Source of the DNA: Nocardioides sp. zg-1308
GTDB lineage: Bacteria; Actinomycetota; Actinomycetes; Propionibacteriales; Nocardioidaceae
Assembly: GCF_013155375.1 (NCBI RefSeq)
Contig: NZ_JABJQY010000005.1
Span: 310,001-374,000 of the forward strand
Direction of reading: 5' to 3'
Length of the DNA stretch: 64,000 nucleotides
The notes beneath the pieces were generated by a model, which was given only the letters and a program-made list of their open reading frames with translations, was not told the origin of the DNA and made no database searches. Both the position numbers and the translations under genes were made by a program. This document shows positions 7,965 to 16,143 of this stretch, in pieces (position 1 is the stretch's first letter; every line of letters begins with the position of its first letter).

Positions 7965-9236
7965 ATGGGAGCGAACACGGGCGAGACCCTCGACGCGCAG
8001 GGTGGTGGCCGTGCGCTGCTGCCCGGTGTGCGACCCGCCGCCGTCGTCGCCGTGCTGGCAGCGGCGCTCGGGATCTCCACCGCCTACGGCATGCTGCTGC
8101 TCCTCCCGCTGTACGTCCTCGCGCTGGGCGGGAGCGAGGCCGGCTTCGGGGTCGTGCTGTCGGCCGCCGTCGTCCCGGCCGCCCTCGCCCTGGTGCTGCT
8201 CAGCCGGCATCCCGAGGCGCTGCGGCCCCAGTGGGTGCAGGCGTCGGCCATCACTGTCTTCGGCGTCACCGCCGCCGCGACCGCGACGGTGCGCGAGGGC
8301 TGGGAGCCACTGGTGGCCGTCGGCGTGCTCCTGGGCACCGCCTGGGCGGTCGTCTACACCGTCATGCCGATGGTGGTGAACGAGATGGTCACCGACTCCG
8401 GCCGGGTGACGTACTTCGGCTACCTCACCGGGACCCAGCAGCTGGGGATCGGTACGGGGCCGGTGCTGGCCGGCTGGCTCGTGACCACCTCGCTCGGCTT
8501 CCGCGGCACCTTCGTCGTGGCAGGTCTCGTCTGCGCCGCAGCAGTCGTCGCGACCGTGGTGGCCGCGCTCCTCACGCCGGACCGCCGCGGCCCGGGGTCG
8601 GGGTCCGAGCCGGGCGAGTCCGCCGGGCACTCCGTCGGCCTGCTGTCGGCCGCCGGGACGATCGCCCGCTCGCCCGTCGGGCCGTGGCTCGTCGTGATCG
8701 CGCTGTTCGCCTGCCTGTTCACCACGATGACCCAGTTCCAGACGACCTTCGCCGGCGACCGGGGTCTCGACTACTCGGTGTTCTACGTCGCCTACACCGT
8801 CGCGGTGATCGCGGTCCGGTTCGTGGTGGCGCCGTGGGTCAGGCGGTTCGACCAGACCCGGGTGATCGCGGTCGCGATCACGGTGATGGTGGCCGCGGTG
8901 GCGTCCTTCCTCGCCGTCGGGTCCGACCCGCTCGCCTATGCGACCGCCTCGGCAGCCATGGGGCTGGGCTACGGGCTTGCGCTGCCGGCCACCCAGGCGC
9001 ACGCCGTCGCGGTGTCTCCGGAGTCGACGGCGGCCCGGGTCCTGCCCGTCGCCGGGCTTGTCTTCCAGGTCGCGATCCTCGGCTTCCCGGTGGTCGTGGG
9101 ATGGATGGTCGTGAGCGTCGGGTACGGGCTGCTGTTCGGGGTGCTGGTGGCGTTCGCGTCCGTCCAGGCCCTGATCGCGTGGCGGCAGGTCGCCGCGCGA
9201 CGCCGCGGGGGCGCGGGCTCCGCGCCGGGGTCCTGA
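7965..9236 (+). CDS. Major facilitator superfamily transporter
   Basis: A 423-aa membrane protein with about 12 hydrophobic segments in two blocks, split by a hydrophilic loop near residues 205-225 (TPDRRGPGSGSEPGESAG). The first block begins AVVAVLAAALGISTAYGMLL; the second follows SPVGPWLVVIALFACLF. The fold and length fit MFS exporters; the substrate is not predictable. ATG 7965 is chosen because the 14 codons upstream are neither hydrophobic nor conserved-looking; GACCCT at 7953-7958 is a weak -10 candidate. Only 62 nt separate it from the divergent lrp gene. Confidence 0.75.
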   Translation: MGANTGETLDAQGGGRALLPGVRPAAVVAVLAAALGISTAYGMLLLLPLYVLALGGSEAGFGVVLSAAVVPAALALVLLSRHPEALRPQWVQASAITVFGVTAAATATVREGWEPLVAVGVLLGTAWAVVYTVMPMVVNEMVTDSGRVTYFGYLTGTQQLGIGTGPVLAGWLVTTSLGFRGTFVVAGLVCAAAVVATVVAALLTPDRRGPGSGSEPGESAGHSVGLLSAAGTIARSPVGPWLVVIALFACLFTTMTQFQTTFAGDRGLDYSVFYVAYTVAVIAVRFVVAPWVRRFDQTRVIAVAITVMVAAVASFLAVGSDPLAYATASAAMGLGYGLALPATQAHAVAVSPESTAARVLPVAGLVFQVAILGFPVVVGWMVVSVGYGLLFGVLVAFASVQALIAWRQVAARRRGGAGSAPGS

Positions 9237-9251
9237 CCTCTGCGCGTCGCG

Positions 9252-9827
9252 TCAGGGCAGGTCGCTGGAGCGGTCAGACGCAGGGCGCTCGTCGCCGAAC
9301 CTCCACGCCATCGACCCCACCAGCCCCAGCGCTCCACCAGCAGTGAGGATCACGCCGATGAAGCCGGCCACCGCCGGCCAGGTGTCGCCGCTCTCCTCCG
9401 CGACGAAGCTCATGACGCGGAAGGTGACGTAGCCGACGAGCGCCACGCCGGCGAGCTGCAGCTGTCGCCGTTCGCGGCGCCTGCTCGTCTCCCGGAGGTG
9501 CAACGGCTCCAGGTCGCGCTCGGCGAAGCCGGCGAGGATGTTCGAGCGAGCCGATCGCCGAAGGACCCGCGCCACCGCGGACACCGCCAGCGCAGTTGAC
9601 GACAGCAGCACCCCGAGCCACCACTGCTGGTAGGCAGCCAGCGCCGCGCTCACCGAGGAGGCGACGACGTTGAAGAAGAGGAGCCAGTCCTGGACGTGCG
9701 TCGTGAACGACTCGTGCGTGGCCCTGGCGCGGTCGTCGGAGAGCGCGCGGAACCGTGGGGCCCCGCCGGTGCCCGCATAGCGCGCGTTGCCCGCGAGGAG
9801 GGTCAACGCGACGAACAGCTCCAGCAT
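9252..9827 (-). CDS. Hypothetical membrane protein, about four TM segments
   Basis: A 191-aa protein with hydrophobic segments at MLELFVALTLLAG (N-terminus), WLLFFNVVASSVSAALAAY, WWLGVLLSSTALAVSAVARV and, after a basic stretch ETSRRRERRQ, LAGVALVGYVTFRVM and VAGFIGVILTAGGALGLVGS. No family recognised. ATG 9827 has GAGCGAGG upstream. The frame stays open further upstream to 10331, but that part has no hydrophobic pattern or start signal and overlaps the HNH gene, so I exclude it. Confidence 0.5.
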   Translation of the reverse strand: MLELFVALTLLAGNARYAGTGGAPRFRALSDDRARATHESFTTHVQDWLLFFNVVASSVSAALAAYQQWWLGVLLSSTALAVSAVARVLRRSARSNILAGFAERDLEPLHLRETSRRRERRQLQLAGVALVGYVTFRVMSFVAEESGDTWPAVAGFIGVILTAGGALGLVGSMAWRFGDERPASDRSSDLP

Positions 9828-10184
9828 CCGACCTCGCTCCACGTGGTGCCGCAGCTCCCCACGTGGGGCAGTTGCGGGACGCTCGGATCGGCGTCGGCAG
9901 CATCTTGGCAGTCGAGTGGGTCCGTGTGGGTTGGTCAGCGCCGCGGTTCTACGGGCCTGCGAGCGGCGGTGGCACCGGATGGATCGGGGGCGGTCAGGCC
10001 CGCGCGTCCGGTCCGCAGCGAACGCCTGGTCGGAAGGGTGGCGGACGGGTGGCGCCCGTCGCCGTCGACGGATGGCGGTCGGCGGCAGCTGCTCGGTCCT
10101 GGCATCGTGCGGGGCATCAGGGCCGGTGACGCGGCGCGACGACGGCTCATGCAGCGGGGGATCGGAGCCCGCGCGTGCGTGTAG
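9828..10184. other. Gene-free stretch with no recognisable feature
   Basis: All frames here are long open readings typical of GC-rich DNA, but none gives a plausible protein. No RNA gene is visible. The hairpin following the HNH gene starts at 10185. Confidence 0.4.
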
Positions 10185-10209
10185 CCCCGCCGTGGTCATT
10201 CCGGCGGGG
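10185..10209 (-). terminator. Hairpin after the HNH gene
   Basis: CCCCGCCG (10185-10192) pairs with CGGCGGGG (10202-10209) around a 9-nt loop. It lies 13 nt past the stop of the leftward HNH gene. No T-tract follows, as is common in actinobacterial terminators. Confidence 0.5.
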
Positions 10210-10221
10210 TGTGGGGCGGGG

Positions 10222-11634
10222 TCATGGTCGGTCGGGTGGGTCGGCCTCATCGGCAGCGCCACTGATCCGGGTGGTGCCGGTGTGGTCGCGTCGGTATCGG
10301 TGGCCGTGGGGGCTGGTCCACTCGTAGACACCGGGTCCGGTCACCTCGTAGCGCCAGGCGGTGTGGGTCTTGAGGCGGTGGTGCCAGCGACACTCCGGGG
10401 CGAGGTTCGAGCTGACCGTCGGACCCGGTTGTGGGCGGACCTTGGCGGCGGCGTCGTGGTCGAAGGGAACGACGTGGTCGATGTCGCAACCGCGTGCGGG
10501 TCGCGTGCACCACGGGAACACACACGTGCGGTCACGCAGGATGACCTGTTCACGGATCCGGTCGGGGATGTCGTAGCCCGGTGCCGTGAGCTCGGTGGAG
10601 AGGTTGATGACCGGCTTGATGGTGACCTTGGTGCGGGAGTCGCCGCACCAGTCCCGCACCTGGTCGAGGAGAACGAGCCGCTGGCCCTCCTCCATCCGCC
10701 CGGTGGGACCGAAGACCGTGTCCAGCCCGTCGAGGGACGCGTCGAAGTGGGCGTGCAGCACCACCTCCCGGGCAACCGGTAGACCGTCCTCGCTCCTGGT
10801 GGCACTCGAGCCTTGGGCGTGGAGGTCGAGGGCGGTCTGGGTGCGGGCCAGGTCGCCGAGCGCTTGCGAGCGGCGGGAATCCAAGGGTGCGACTGATCCC
10901 AACGCCGCGAGCGTCTCGGCGCCGTGGGTGAGGGCTCGGTCGAGGTCGAGGGCGTCGGCGATGTCGAGCTCGGCCTCGAACCGCATCGTGCCGGCGTAGT
11001 GCACGTCCTCGGCGTGGAGGGTCGCGTGGCGCGGGTCGACGTCCTGCCAGCCGTCCTCAGGATCCTTCGTGGGGTCGTGGGCGTCGAGGCGGTGGCGCTT
11101 GATCGTCTCCGCGACCAACCGGTCGAGCTGCGCGGGACCGACCCGCCCGGCGACAGCGGCGACCTGGGTGTCGACCCACCGCGCTGCCTCCATGGTCAGG
11201 GACGGGGTCGAGTGGATCGTCGCCTCCGCCACCGTCCGGGCGCGCCAGGCCGGCACCTGCCCGGCCTGGACCTGAGCCCACAGCCGCGGGAGGCGGTGCC
11301 GCAGCTCGAGGGCGTGACCGATGAGCCGCTTCGCCGACGTCGACGAGATGCCGAGGACGGTGCCGAGCTCGGCGATGCAGAACTCCGCCACCGCCGGACA
11401 ACCCTCACCGGCGATCGGCTCCTCGTGCTCGAGGCCGTAGCAGCCACCGTCGGCGAAGACGGCGGCGGTGTGGATCGACTCCGGCGGGTGCAGGTCCGCC
11501 CACCGCGCGGCGAGGTCGAGCTGATCGGCCGCGGCCCGGTCCTCGACCGCCTTGCGCTCGCGGAGCGCATGCAGCAACTCGGAAGCAGAGAGGTCAACCA
11601 CCTCTGCCTTCGGATCTGCCAGCGCCTCGATCAT
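10222..11634 (-). CDS. HNH endonuclease-domain protein, DUF222 (13E12 repeat family)
   Basis: A 470-aa protein with a long helical N-terminal DUF222 region and a C-terminal HNH domain. The HNH segment has two paired cysteines (CVFPWCTRPARGC), the DIDH dyad, N in SSNLAPECRWHH and a terminal HH, so the metal and catalytic residues appear intact (about residues 370-410). The family is multicopy in actinobacteria and its function is not established. ATG 11634 is preferred over the GTG ten codons upstream: TAGAAT (11642-11647) lies 7 nt before it, fitting a leaderless mRNA. An SOS-like box overlaps this ATG, and known mycobacterial relatives belong to the LexA regulon (established knowledge, Mycobacterium tuberculosis 13E12 members). 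Confidence 0.85.
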   Translation of the reverse strand: MIEALADPKAEVVDLSASELLHALRERKAVEDRAAADQLDLAARWADLHPPESIHTAAVFADGGCYGLEHEEPIAGEGCPAVAEFCIAELGTVLGISSTSAKRLIGHALELRHRLPRLWAQVQAGQVPAWRARTVAEATIHSTPSLTMEAARWVDTQVAAVAGRVGPAQLDRLVAETIKRHRLDAHDPTKDPEDGWQDVDPRHATLHAEDVHYAGTMRFEAELDIADALDLDRALTHGAETLAALGSVAPLDSRRSQALGDLARTQTALDLHAQGSSATRSEDGLPVAREVVLHAHFDASLDGLDTVFGPTGRMEEGQRLVLLDQVRDWCGDSRTKVTIKPVINLSTELTAPGYDIPDRIREQVILRDRTCVFPWCTRPARGCDIDHVVPFDHDAAAKVRPQPGPTVSSNLAPECRWHHRLKTHTAWRYEVTGPGVYEWTSPHGHRYRRDHTGTTRISGAADEADPPDRP

Positions 11635-11641
11635 GTGTTCG
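11628..11641 (-). promoter_or_regulatory. LexA (SOS)-box-like site over the HNH gene start
   Basis: On the + strand the site reads CGATCATGTGTTCG; the uvrA box at 17688 reads CGAACATGTGTTCG, so 13 of 14 bases match, including the spacer. It covers the ATG at 11634 and abuts the TAGAAT -10 box. The single mismatch weakens one half site (CGATC for CGAAC). Confidence 0.5.
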
Positions 11642-11694
11642 ATTCTACGGCGGACCACCGACAACGGACAGTGTCGGAAGCAGGCTGTGAAGAG

Positions 11695-11964
11695 GGTCTC
11701 GATACGCCTGGCTCGTTCCTCGCTCGGCTACTCGACCATCGAGGGAGAGCGGGTATGGATACGCCTCACTCGCGTCTCGCGCGGGCTACTAAATCGGCGA
11801 CGGGCGAGGGGTCTCGATACGCCTCGTTCCTCGGCGACTCGACCACCGAGCGCGCGACGGCCTCGATACGCCTCACTCGTCCGTCGCTCGGCTACTCGAC
11901 CACCGAGCGCGGGACGGTCTGGATACGCCTTGCTCGTGCCTCGCTCGGCTGCTCGACGACGGAG
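11695..11964. repeat. Five degenerate tandem copies of a ~49-nt intergenic repeat
   Basis: Copies begin at about 11695, 11751, 11810, 11859 and 11916. Shared core: GGTCTCGATACGCCT, then a variable CTCGTTCCTCGCTCG part, then CTACTCGACCACCGAG. Copies 1 and 4 are nearest the consensus; 2 and 5 are most diverged. The array fills the gap between the dienelactone hydrolase gene and the HNH promoter; together with its flanks, 11635-11998 has no gene. Confidence 0.75.
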
Positions 11965-11998
11965 GCGAGACCGTCCTCGACCGCCGGAGCAACCCTCC

Positions 11999-12733
11999 TC
12001 ACCCCGGCCGCAGCCGCTCCCGGAAGAACCCGAGCACGGCGTCGACCGCCTCCTGCGACCGCTGCTCGGTCACGGTGGAGTGGCCCCTGCCGTCGAGCTC
12101 GACCCGGATGAAGGCGTCGCCGAGCTCGGTGGTGAGGGTCTCGAAGCGCTTGCCGACGGCGGGGTCGGACCGGAACTTGAGGCCGAGCACCTGCTGGCCG
12201 GCGGCACAGCGGCCCTTGACGATGTCGAGGTCGGCGGGGGAGAGGTTGAGGTCGCGCGACCTCGCCGGCGTCACGGCGAAGGGCGCGCTGGGCTGGCACA
12301 GCACGGGCGCGGCGACGGAGTCGTCCACCATCATCGCGAGCGCGAAGCCGCCGGTGAAGCACATGCCGAGGGCGCCCACGCCGCGGCCGCCGAGCTCGGC
12401 GTGGAGCTCGCGGGCCAGCGAGCGCAGCCAGTCGGCGACGGGAGCGGTCTCGCCGGTGCGGAGCTTGGTGAACTCCCGGCTCACGCACACCTGCCGCAGC
12501 GCGCGAGCGGTGGAGCCCACCGTCATCCCGGCCCCGTCCGTGCCGAACAGGCTGGGCATCACGACGGTGTGCCCGGCGTCGACCACCTCCTCGGCGAACG
12601 CCGCGACGGCCGGGGTGATGCCGGGGATCTCGTGCACCACGATGACGCCCGGGCCGGTGCCCCGTCGGTGGGTCGGGTGGCTGACGCCGTCGAAGGTGTG
12701 CGCGCCGCGGGTCCAGCCGCCGGGGAAGGTCAT
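11999..12733 (-). CDS. Dienelactone hydrolase family protein
   Basis: A 244-aa alpha/beta hydrolase. VVHEIPG near residue 34 carries the conserved Glu of dienelactone hydrolases. GMCFTGG (about 121-127) is the elbow with a cysteine nucleophile instead of serine, and GRGHS near 215 supplies His. The fold cleaves lactones or esters of small carbon compounds; the true substrate is unknown. Start ATG 12733: CACAAT at 12740-12745 precedes it by 6 nt. The gene reads towards the repeat array. Confidence 0.8.
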   Translation of the reverse strand: MTFPGGWTRGAHTFDGVSHPTHRRGTGPGVIVVHEIPGITPAVAAFAEEVVDAGHTVVMPSLFGTDGAGMTVGSTARALRQVCVSREFTKLRTGETAPVADWLRSLARELHAELGGRGVGALGMCFTGGFALAMMVDDSVAAPVLCQPSAPFAVTPARSRDLNLSPADLDIVKGRCAAGQQVLGLKFRSDPAVGKRFETLTTELGDAFIRVELDGRGHSTVTEQRSQEAVDAVLGFFRERLRPG

Positions 12734-12760
12734 GCGCGCATTGTGCCGGAGCGGTCCCGC

Positions 12761-13402
12761 TCAGAAGGTGTAGCCGAACGCCTCGAGGTCGGGGGCGTAG
12801 ACCTCGGCGACCTTGGCCCGGCTGGCGTCGGTGTAGTAGTCGCGATAGCTCCCGTGCGGCGACTTGTTGCGGTGCGGGACCCGCGTCGGCTCGCTGCCCA
12901 GCTGTCGCTCCACCCGCTGCAGGTCCTCGGCGAACGACTCGGTCCGCCCGACGAAGTCGACCTCGCGGTCCGCCGCCCGGAGGTAGTCGACCTGCGGCCG
13001 GCCGACCCGCGGCAGCTCGTCGGTCCCGCGGAGCACGAACTCCTCGAAGTCCGCGTACGCCGCCGCCGCCCGCCACATCTCGTTGCCGCGCATCCGCGTG
13101 GCCGTCTCCTGCAGCCGCCCGCTGGCCGGTCCCCAGGCCCGGTTCCAGTCGTCGATCATCGACCACCACGACACCATCCGCGCCCACGGGTTCCGGACGA
13201 ACGCGAAGGACCAGTAGTCGGCCACCTGCGGCTCCGCGCGCAGGATCCGCTCGTACGGCGCGTGCCGGCCGAGCGGCGGCGAGACACCCGGCGTCTTGCT
13301 GCGGGCGTCGGGACACGCGCGCTGGAAGGCGACCCCGACCGAGACGCCGCCCGTCTTGGGCACGTGCACGAACAGTGCCCGCCTGGCGTCGGAGATCAGC
13401 AC
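12761..13402 (-). CDS. Sulfotransferase-family protein (paralogue A)
   Basis: A 213-aa protein. FVHVPKTGGVSV (residues 11-22) is the PAPS 5'-phosphosulfate loop of Sulfotransfer_2 proteins, and FVRNPWARMVSWW (68-80) the 3'-phosphate motif with Arg70 and Ser78. It would move sulfate from PAPS to a carbohydrate or lipid; the acceptor is unknown. GTG 13402 begins VLISDARR, matching the start of the paralogue at 14120-14761, and TAGCCT lies 7 nt upstream as a -10. Upstream codons in frame are not protein-like. Both paralogues have 213 residues and end in GYTF or GYTY. Confidence 0.8.
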   Translation of the reverse strand: MLISDARRALFVHVPKTGGVSVGVAFQRACPDARSKTPGVSPPLGRHAPYERILRAEPQVADYWSFAFVRNPWARMVSWWSMIDDWNRAWGPASGRLQETATRMRGNEMWRAAAAYADFEEFVLRGTDELPRVGRPQVDYLRAADREVDFVGRTESFAEDLQRVERQLGSEPTRVPHRNKSPHGSYRDYYTDASRAKVAEVYAPDLEAFGYTF

Positions 13403-13472
13403 GGGCGCGAGGCTAGCCCACGCACGCGTGACAGGCGCAGCCGATGGGGAGCCGATGGGGGATGATCGGCGC

Positions 13473-14126
13473 GTGATGACGTTCCTCGGTCTCGGCCCCG
13501 GCAGGGACTTCGTGCTCCTCGCGCTGCCGAAGACCGCGAGCACGACCCTGGAGCGCGCGCTGGCGCCGTACGCCACCGAGTCGGTCAGTTCCCCGCCCGG
13601 CCGCAAGCACCTGCCGGCGCGCGGGTTCGTGCACACCAAGGCGCCCGAGCTCGCCGTGCACGGGCACCCCCGCGACTCCTACGAGCTGGTCACGATGTTC
13701 CGCGAGCCGGTGGCCTGGCTGGAGTCGTGGTGGCGCTACCGGGCCCGCGAGGACAGCCGCCGCTCGACGGCCGAGATGTCGTTCGAGGACTTCGCGCGGC
13801 ACTACCTCGCCGGAGACCCGGACGCACCGGTGCCTCAGGGCCGGCCCGCGAGGTTCATCCACGCCCAGGGCGCGGTCGCGGTCGACCGGGTCCTCAGCGT
13901 GGAGCACCCCGAGGTGTGGTCGGCGTGGTTCAGCGAGCGCGTCGGCGTGCCGCTGGAGTTCGAGCGCCGCAACGCCTCGTCGGCCGAGCGTGGCGAGCTC
14001 ACCCCGGCGACGCGGGAGGCGCTGGTCGCCCACTTCGAGCCGGAGTACGACGTCTGGCGCCGGCTCGCCGACACGGGCACCTGGTCAGGTGCCCGCGGCA
14101 CCCGCCTGCCCGGCCTGTCTCAGTAG
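13473..14126 (+). CDS. Sulfotransferase-fold protein (divergent member)
   Basis: A 217-aa protein with a P-loop-like start DFVLLALPKTASTTLERAL (PKTAST at about 19-24) and TMFREPVAWLESWWRY in place of the 3'-phosphate motif. These match the sulfotransferase fold in order and spacing, but it differs clearly from the two flanking paralogues. GTG 13473 has GATGAT (13461-13466) 6 nt upstream, a leaderless pattern; ATG 13476 is the alternative. It is divergent from paralogue A (70 nt apart) and its last 7 nt overlap paralogue B. Acceptor unknown. Confidence 0.65.
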   Translation: MMTFLGLGPGRDFVLLALPKTASTTLERALAPYATESVSSPPGRKHLPARGFVHTKAPELAVHGHPRDSYELVTMFREPVAWLESWWRYRAREDSRRSTAEMSFEDFARHYLAGDPDAPVPQGRPARFIHAQGAVAVDRVLSVEHPEVWSAWFSERVGVPLEFERRNASSAERGELTPATREALVAHFEPEYDVWRRLADTGTWSGARGTRLPGLSQ

Positions 14127-14761
14127 GTGTAGCCGAACAGGTCGATGTCCTCGGCGTAGACCTCGGCGACCCGCTGGCGCGTCTCGTCGGTGTAGTAGTC
14201 GTGGTAGGTCCCGTGCTTGGACTTGTTCTTGTGCGGCGGCGTGGACGGCTCGAGGCCGAGCTGCACCTGCACCTTCTGCAGGTCCGCGACGAAGTTCTCG
14301 GTGCGGCCGATGAAGTCGACCTCCCGGCCGTGCCGGCGAGCCCGCAGGTAGGTGATCTGCGGGACGCCCACCCGCGGGAGCTCCTCGGTGCCGCGCATCA
14401 CGAACTCGTCGAAGCCGGAGTAGGCCGCCGCGGCGCGCCACATGTCGTTGCCGTCGCGCATCGAGTGGTGCTTGACGTCCTGCGGCTTGCCGCTCCGCGG
14501 GCCGTGCCGGCGGTCCCACGCGGAGATCATCGAGTACCACGACACCATCCGGGCCCACGGGTTGCGCACGAAGCCGAAGGTCCAGTAGTCGAGCACCTGC
14601 GGCTCGTGCTTGATGATCTTGCCGAGCGTGGCGTGCCGACCGATCGGGGTACGCGCCTTCCGGGCGTCCGGACACGCTTCCTTCACGGTCTCCTCGACCG
14701 ACACCCCGCCGGTCTTGGGAACGTGGACGAAGAGGACCTTCCGGGAGTCGCTGATCAGCAC
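14120..14761 (-). CDS. Sulfotransferase-family protein (paralogue B)
   Basis: A 213-aa protein. FVHVPKTGGVSV (residues 11-22) and FVRNPWARMVSWY (64-76) repeat the two PAPS-binding motifs of paralogue A almost unchanged. Much of the remainder also aligns, for example NDMWRAAAAYSGFDEFV, DYYTD and VAEVYA. GTG 14761 is preceded by TAGCCT with a 6-nt gap, the same -10 sequence as paralogue A. The pair looks like an old local duplication around the + strand relative. Substrate unknown. Confidence 0.8.
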   Translation of the reverse strand: MLISDSRKVLFVHVPKTGGVSVEETVKEACPDARKARTPIGRHATLGKIIKHEPQVLDYWTFGFVRNPWARMVSWYSMISAWDRRHGPRSGKPQDVKHHSMRDGNDMWRAAAAYSGFDEFVMRGTEELPRVGVPQITYLRARRHGREVDFIGRTENFVADLQKVQVQLGLEPSTPPHKNKSKHGTYHDYYTDETRQRVAEVYAEDIDLFGYTY

Positions 14762-14825
14762 GCGCCGAGGCTATCCCACCCCTCGAGGGCCTGCGGCACC
14801 TCGGCGTACGCCCTAGCATCTGCGC

Positions 14826-15401
14826 GTGTCCACCAGCACCGAGCCGGTCGCGGAGACCCGCGGCTACCGCCCCTCGCAGAAGGTCCTGCACTGGCTGACC
14901 GTCGCCGCCGTGGGCGCGCAGTTCGCCGTCGGCTACAACCTCGACCTCGACGGTGAGTGCGACCCGCCGGGGGAGGACCGCAGCGGCGGCGACACCAGCG
15001 ACGCCTTCGAGGAGCGGCTCGACCGGCTCGAGGACCGGTGCGAGGCCCGCGCCGACGACTACGACCTGCTCGGCGGCGGGTTCGACCTCGCCGAGCTCCA
15101 CCTGCTGCTCGGGCTGACGGTGCTCGCGCTCGGCGTCGTTCGCCCGCTGTGGCGCAGGGTCGCCGGCCTGCCGCCCTGGTCCGAGCACCTCTCGGCCGCC
15201 GACCGGCGGCTCGTGCACTGGACCGAGCGCGCGCTGCTCCTGCTGCTCGTCGTCGTACCCGTCTCCGGGCTGCTGCTGGTCGGCACCGGGGACGACGCCT
15301 GGCTGCCGCTGCACGTCGGCGCGCACGTCGCCTTCTTCGTGGCCCTGGCGGCGCACCTGTTCACCAACCTGCGGCCGGCGATCCTGCGCCGGATGCTCTG
15401 A
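14826..15401 (+). CDS. Cytochrome b561-like membrane protein
   Basis: A 191-aa membrane protein with about four TM segments. The first begins QKVLHWLTVAAVGAQFAVGY (His22); others are ELHLLLGLTVLALGVV, VHWTERALLLLLVVVPVSG and VGAHVAFFVALAAHLF. These histidines are the expected b-heme ligands of the b561/YceI-partner group. Between helices 1 and 2 is an unusually long acidic loop (about residues 41-80) with two Cys (GECDPPGE and DRCEARADD) that could face outside. GTG 14826 has TAGCAT 6 nt upstream (leaderless). The redox partner is not apparent. Confidence 0.75.
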   Translation: MSTSTEPVAETRGYRPSQKVLHWLTVAAVGAQFAVGYNLDLDGECDPPGEDRSGGDTSDAFEERLDRLEDRCEARADDYDLLGGGFDLAELHLLLGLTVLALGVVRPLWRRVAGLPPWSEHLSAADRRLVHWTERALLLLLVVVPVSGLLLVGTGDDAWLPLHVGAHVAFFVALAAHLFTNLRPAILRRML

Positions 15402-15428
15402 CCTCGCGGCGAGGCCAGCCGCGACGGC

Positions 15429-16109
15429 TCAGCGCTCGAGCGGCCAGCCGCGCTGCGCCCAGCCGCCCGTGCCGCCGGCCACGTTGACGGCCGGGACGCC
15501 CTGCGCGCGGAGGTGGTCGGTGACCTGGCGGCTGCGGCCGCCGGACTGGCAGATGACGAAGACGGGCTGGTCCTTCGGCAGCTCGGCGACGCGGCCGGGC
15601 ACCTCGTTCATCGGGATGTGGACCGCGCCGGGGACGCGACCGCCGGCCACCTCGTCGGCCTCGCGCACGTCGACGACGTAGGCCCCCTGGCTGTGCGCGG
15701 CGGCGAAGTCGTCGAGGCCCACCTCGTCCTGCGGGGCGTCGCCGGCGGCTGCCTGGGCGGCCTGCAGCTCCTGGCGGACGGCGTCCATGTCGAGCTCACG
15801 GGCCTGGGCGATCACGCCGGAGAGAGCCTGCGGCGGCAGGGCGCCGGCCTGGTTGAACAGCAGGACCCCGTCGCGGAACAGCATCAGCGTGGGGATCGAG
15901 GTGATCGCGGCCATCTGGCTCAGCTGCTGCTCGGCCTCGGTGTCGACCTTGCCGAAGACGATGTCCGGGTGCTCCTCCGACGCCTTCTCGTAGACGGGGG
16001 CGAACTGGCGGCAGGGGCCGCACCAGGCGGCCCAGAAGTCGACGAGGACGATGCCCTCACCGCTCACCGTCTCCTCGAAGTCCGCCAGGGTCAGCTCACG
16101 CGTGCTCAT
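15429..16109 (-). CDS. Thioredoxin-rhodanese fusion protein
   Basis: A 226-aa two-domain protein. Residues 1-105 are a thioredoxin fold with the intact WCGPC site (29-33) and the cis-proline segment TSIPTLMLF. Residues about 125-226 form a rhodanese domain with active-site loop CQSGGRS (Cys near 188). A short alanine/glutamine-rich linker joins them. A persulfide made on the rhodanese Cys could be reduced by the thioredoxin site (inference). ATG 16109 is preceded by CAGGCT with a 6-nt gap. The gene stands alone, convergent with the cytochrome gene. Confidence 0.85.
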   Translation of the reverse strand: MSTRELTLADFEETVSGEGIVLVDFWAAWCGPCRQFAPVYEKASEEHPDIVFGKVDTEAEQQLSQMAAITSIPTLMLFRDGVLLFNQAGALPPQALSGVIAQARELDMDAVRQELQAAQAAAGDAPQDEVGLDDFAAAHSQGAYVVDVREADEVAGGRVPGAVHIPMNEVPGRVAELPKDQPVFVICQSGGRSRQVTDHLRAQGVPAVNVAGGTGGWAQRGWPLER

Positions 16110-16143
16110 GCCTCCAGCCTGCCACGGCGGTCGAGGACCAGCG

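Noticed and set aside
9828..10331. N-terminal extension of the membrane protein gene up to 10331
   Set aside because: It would overlap the HNH gene and has Arg/Pro-rich composition without any start signal; ATG 9827 has a good ribosome site.
13430..13466. Direct repeat GCCGATGGGG before the + strand sulfotransferase
   Set aside because: Two 10-bp copies only, adjacent to the -10 box; too short to argue a function.
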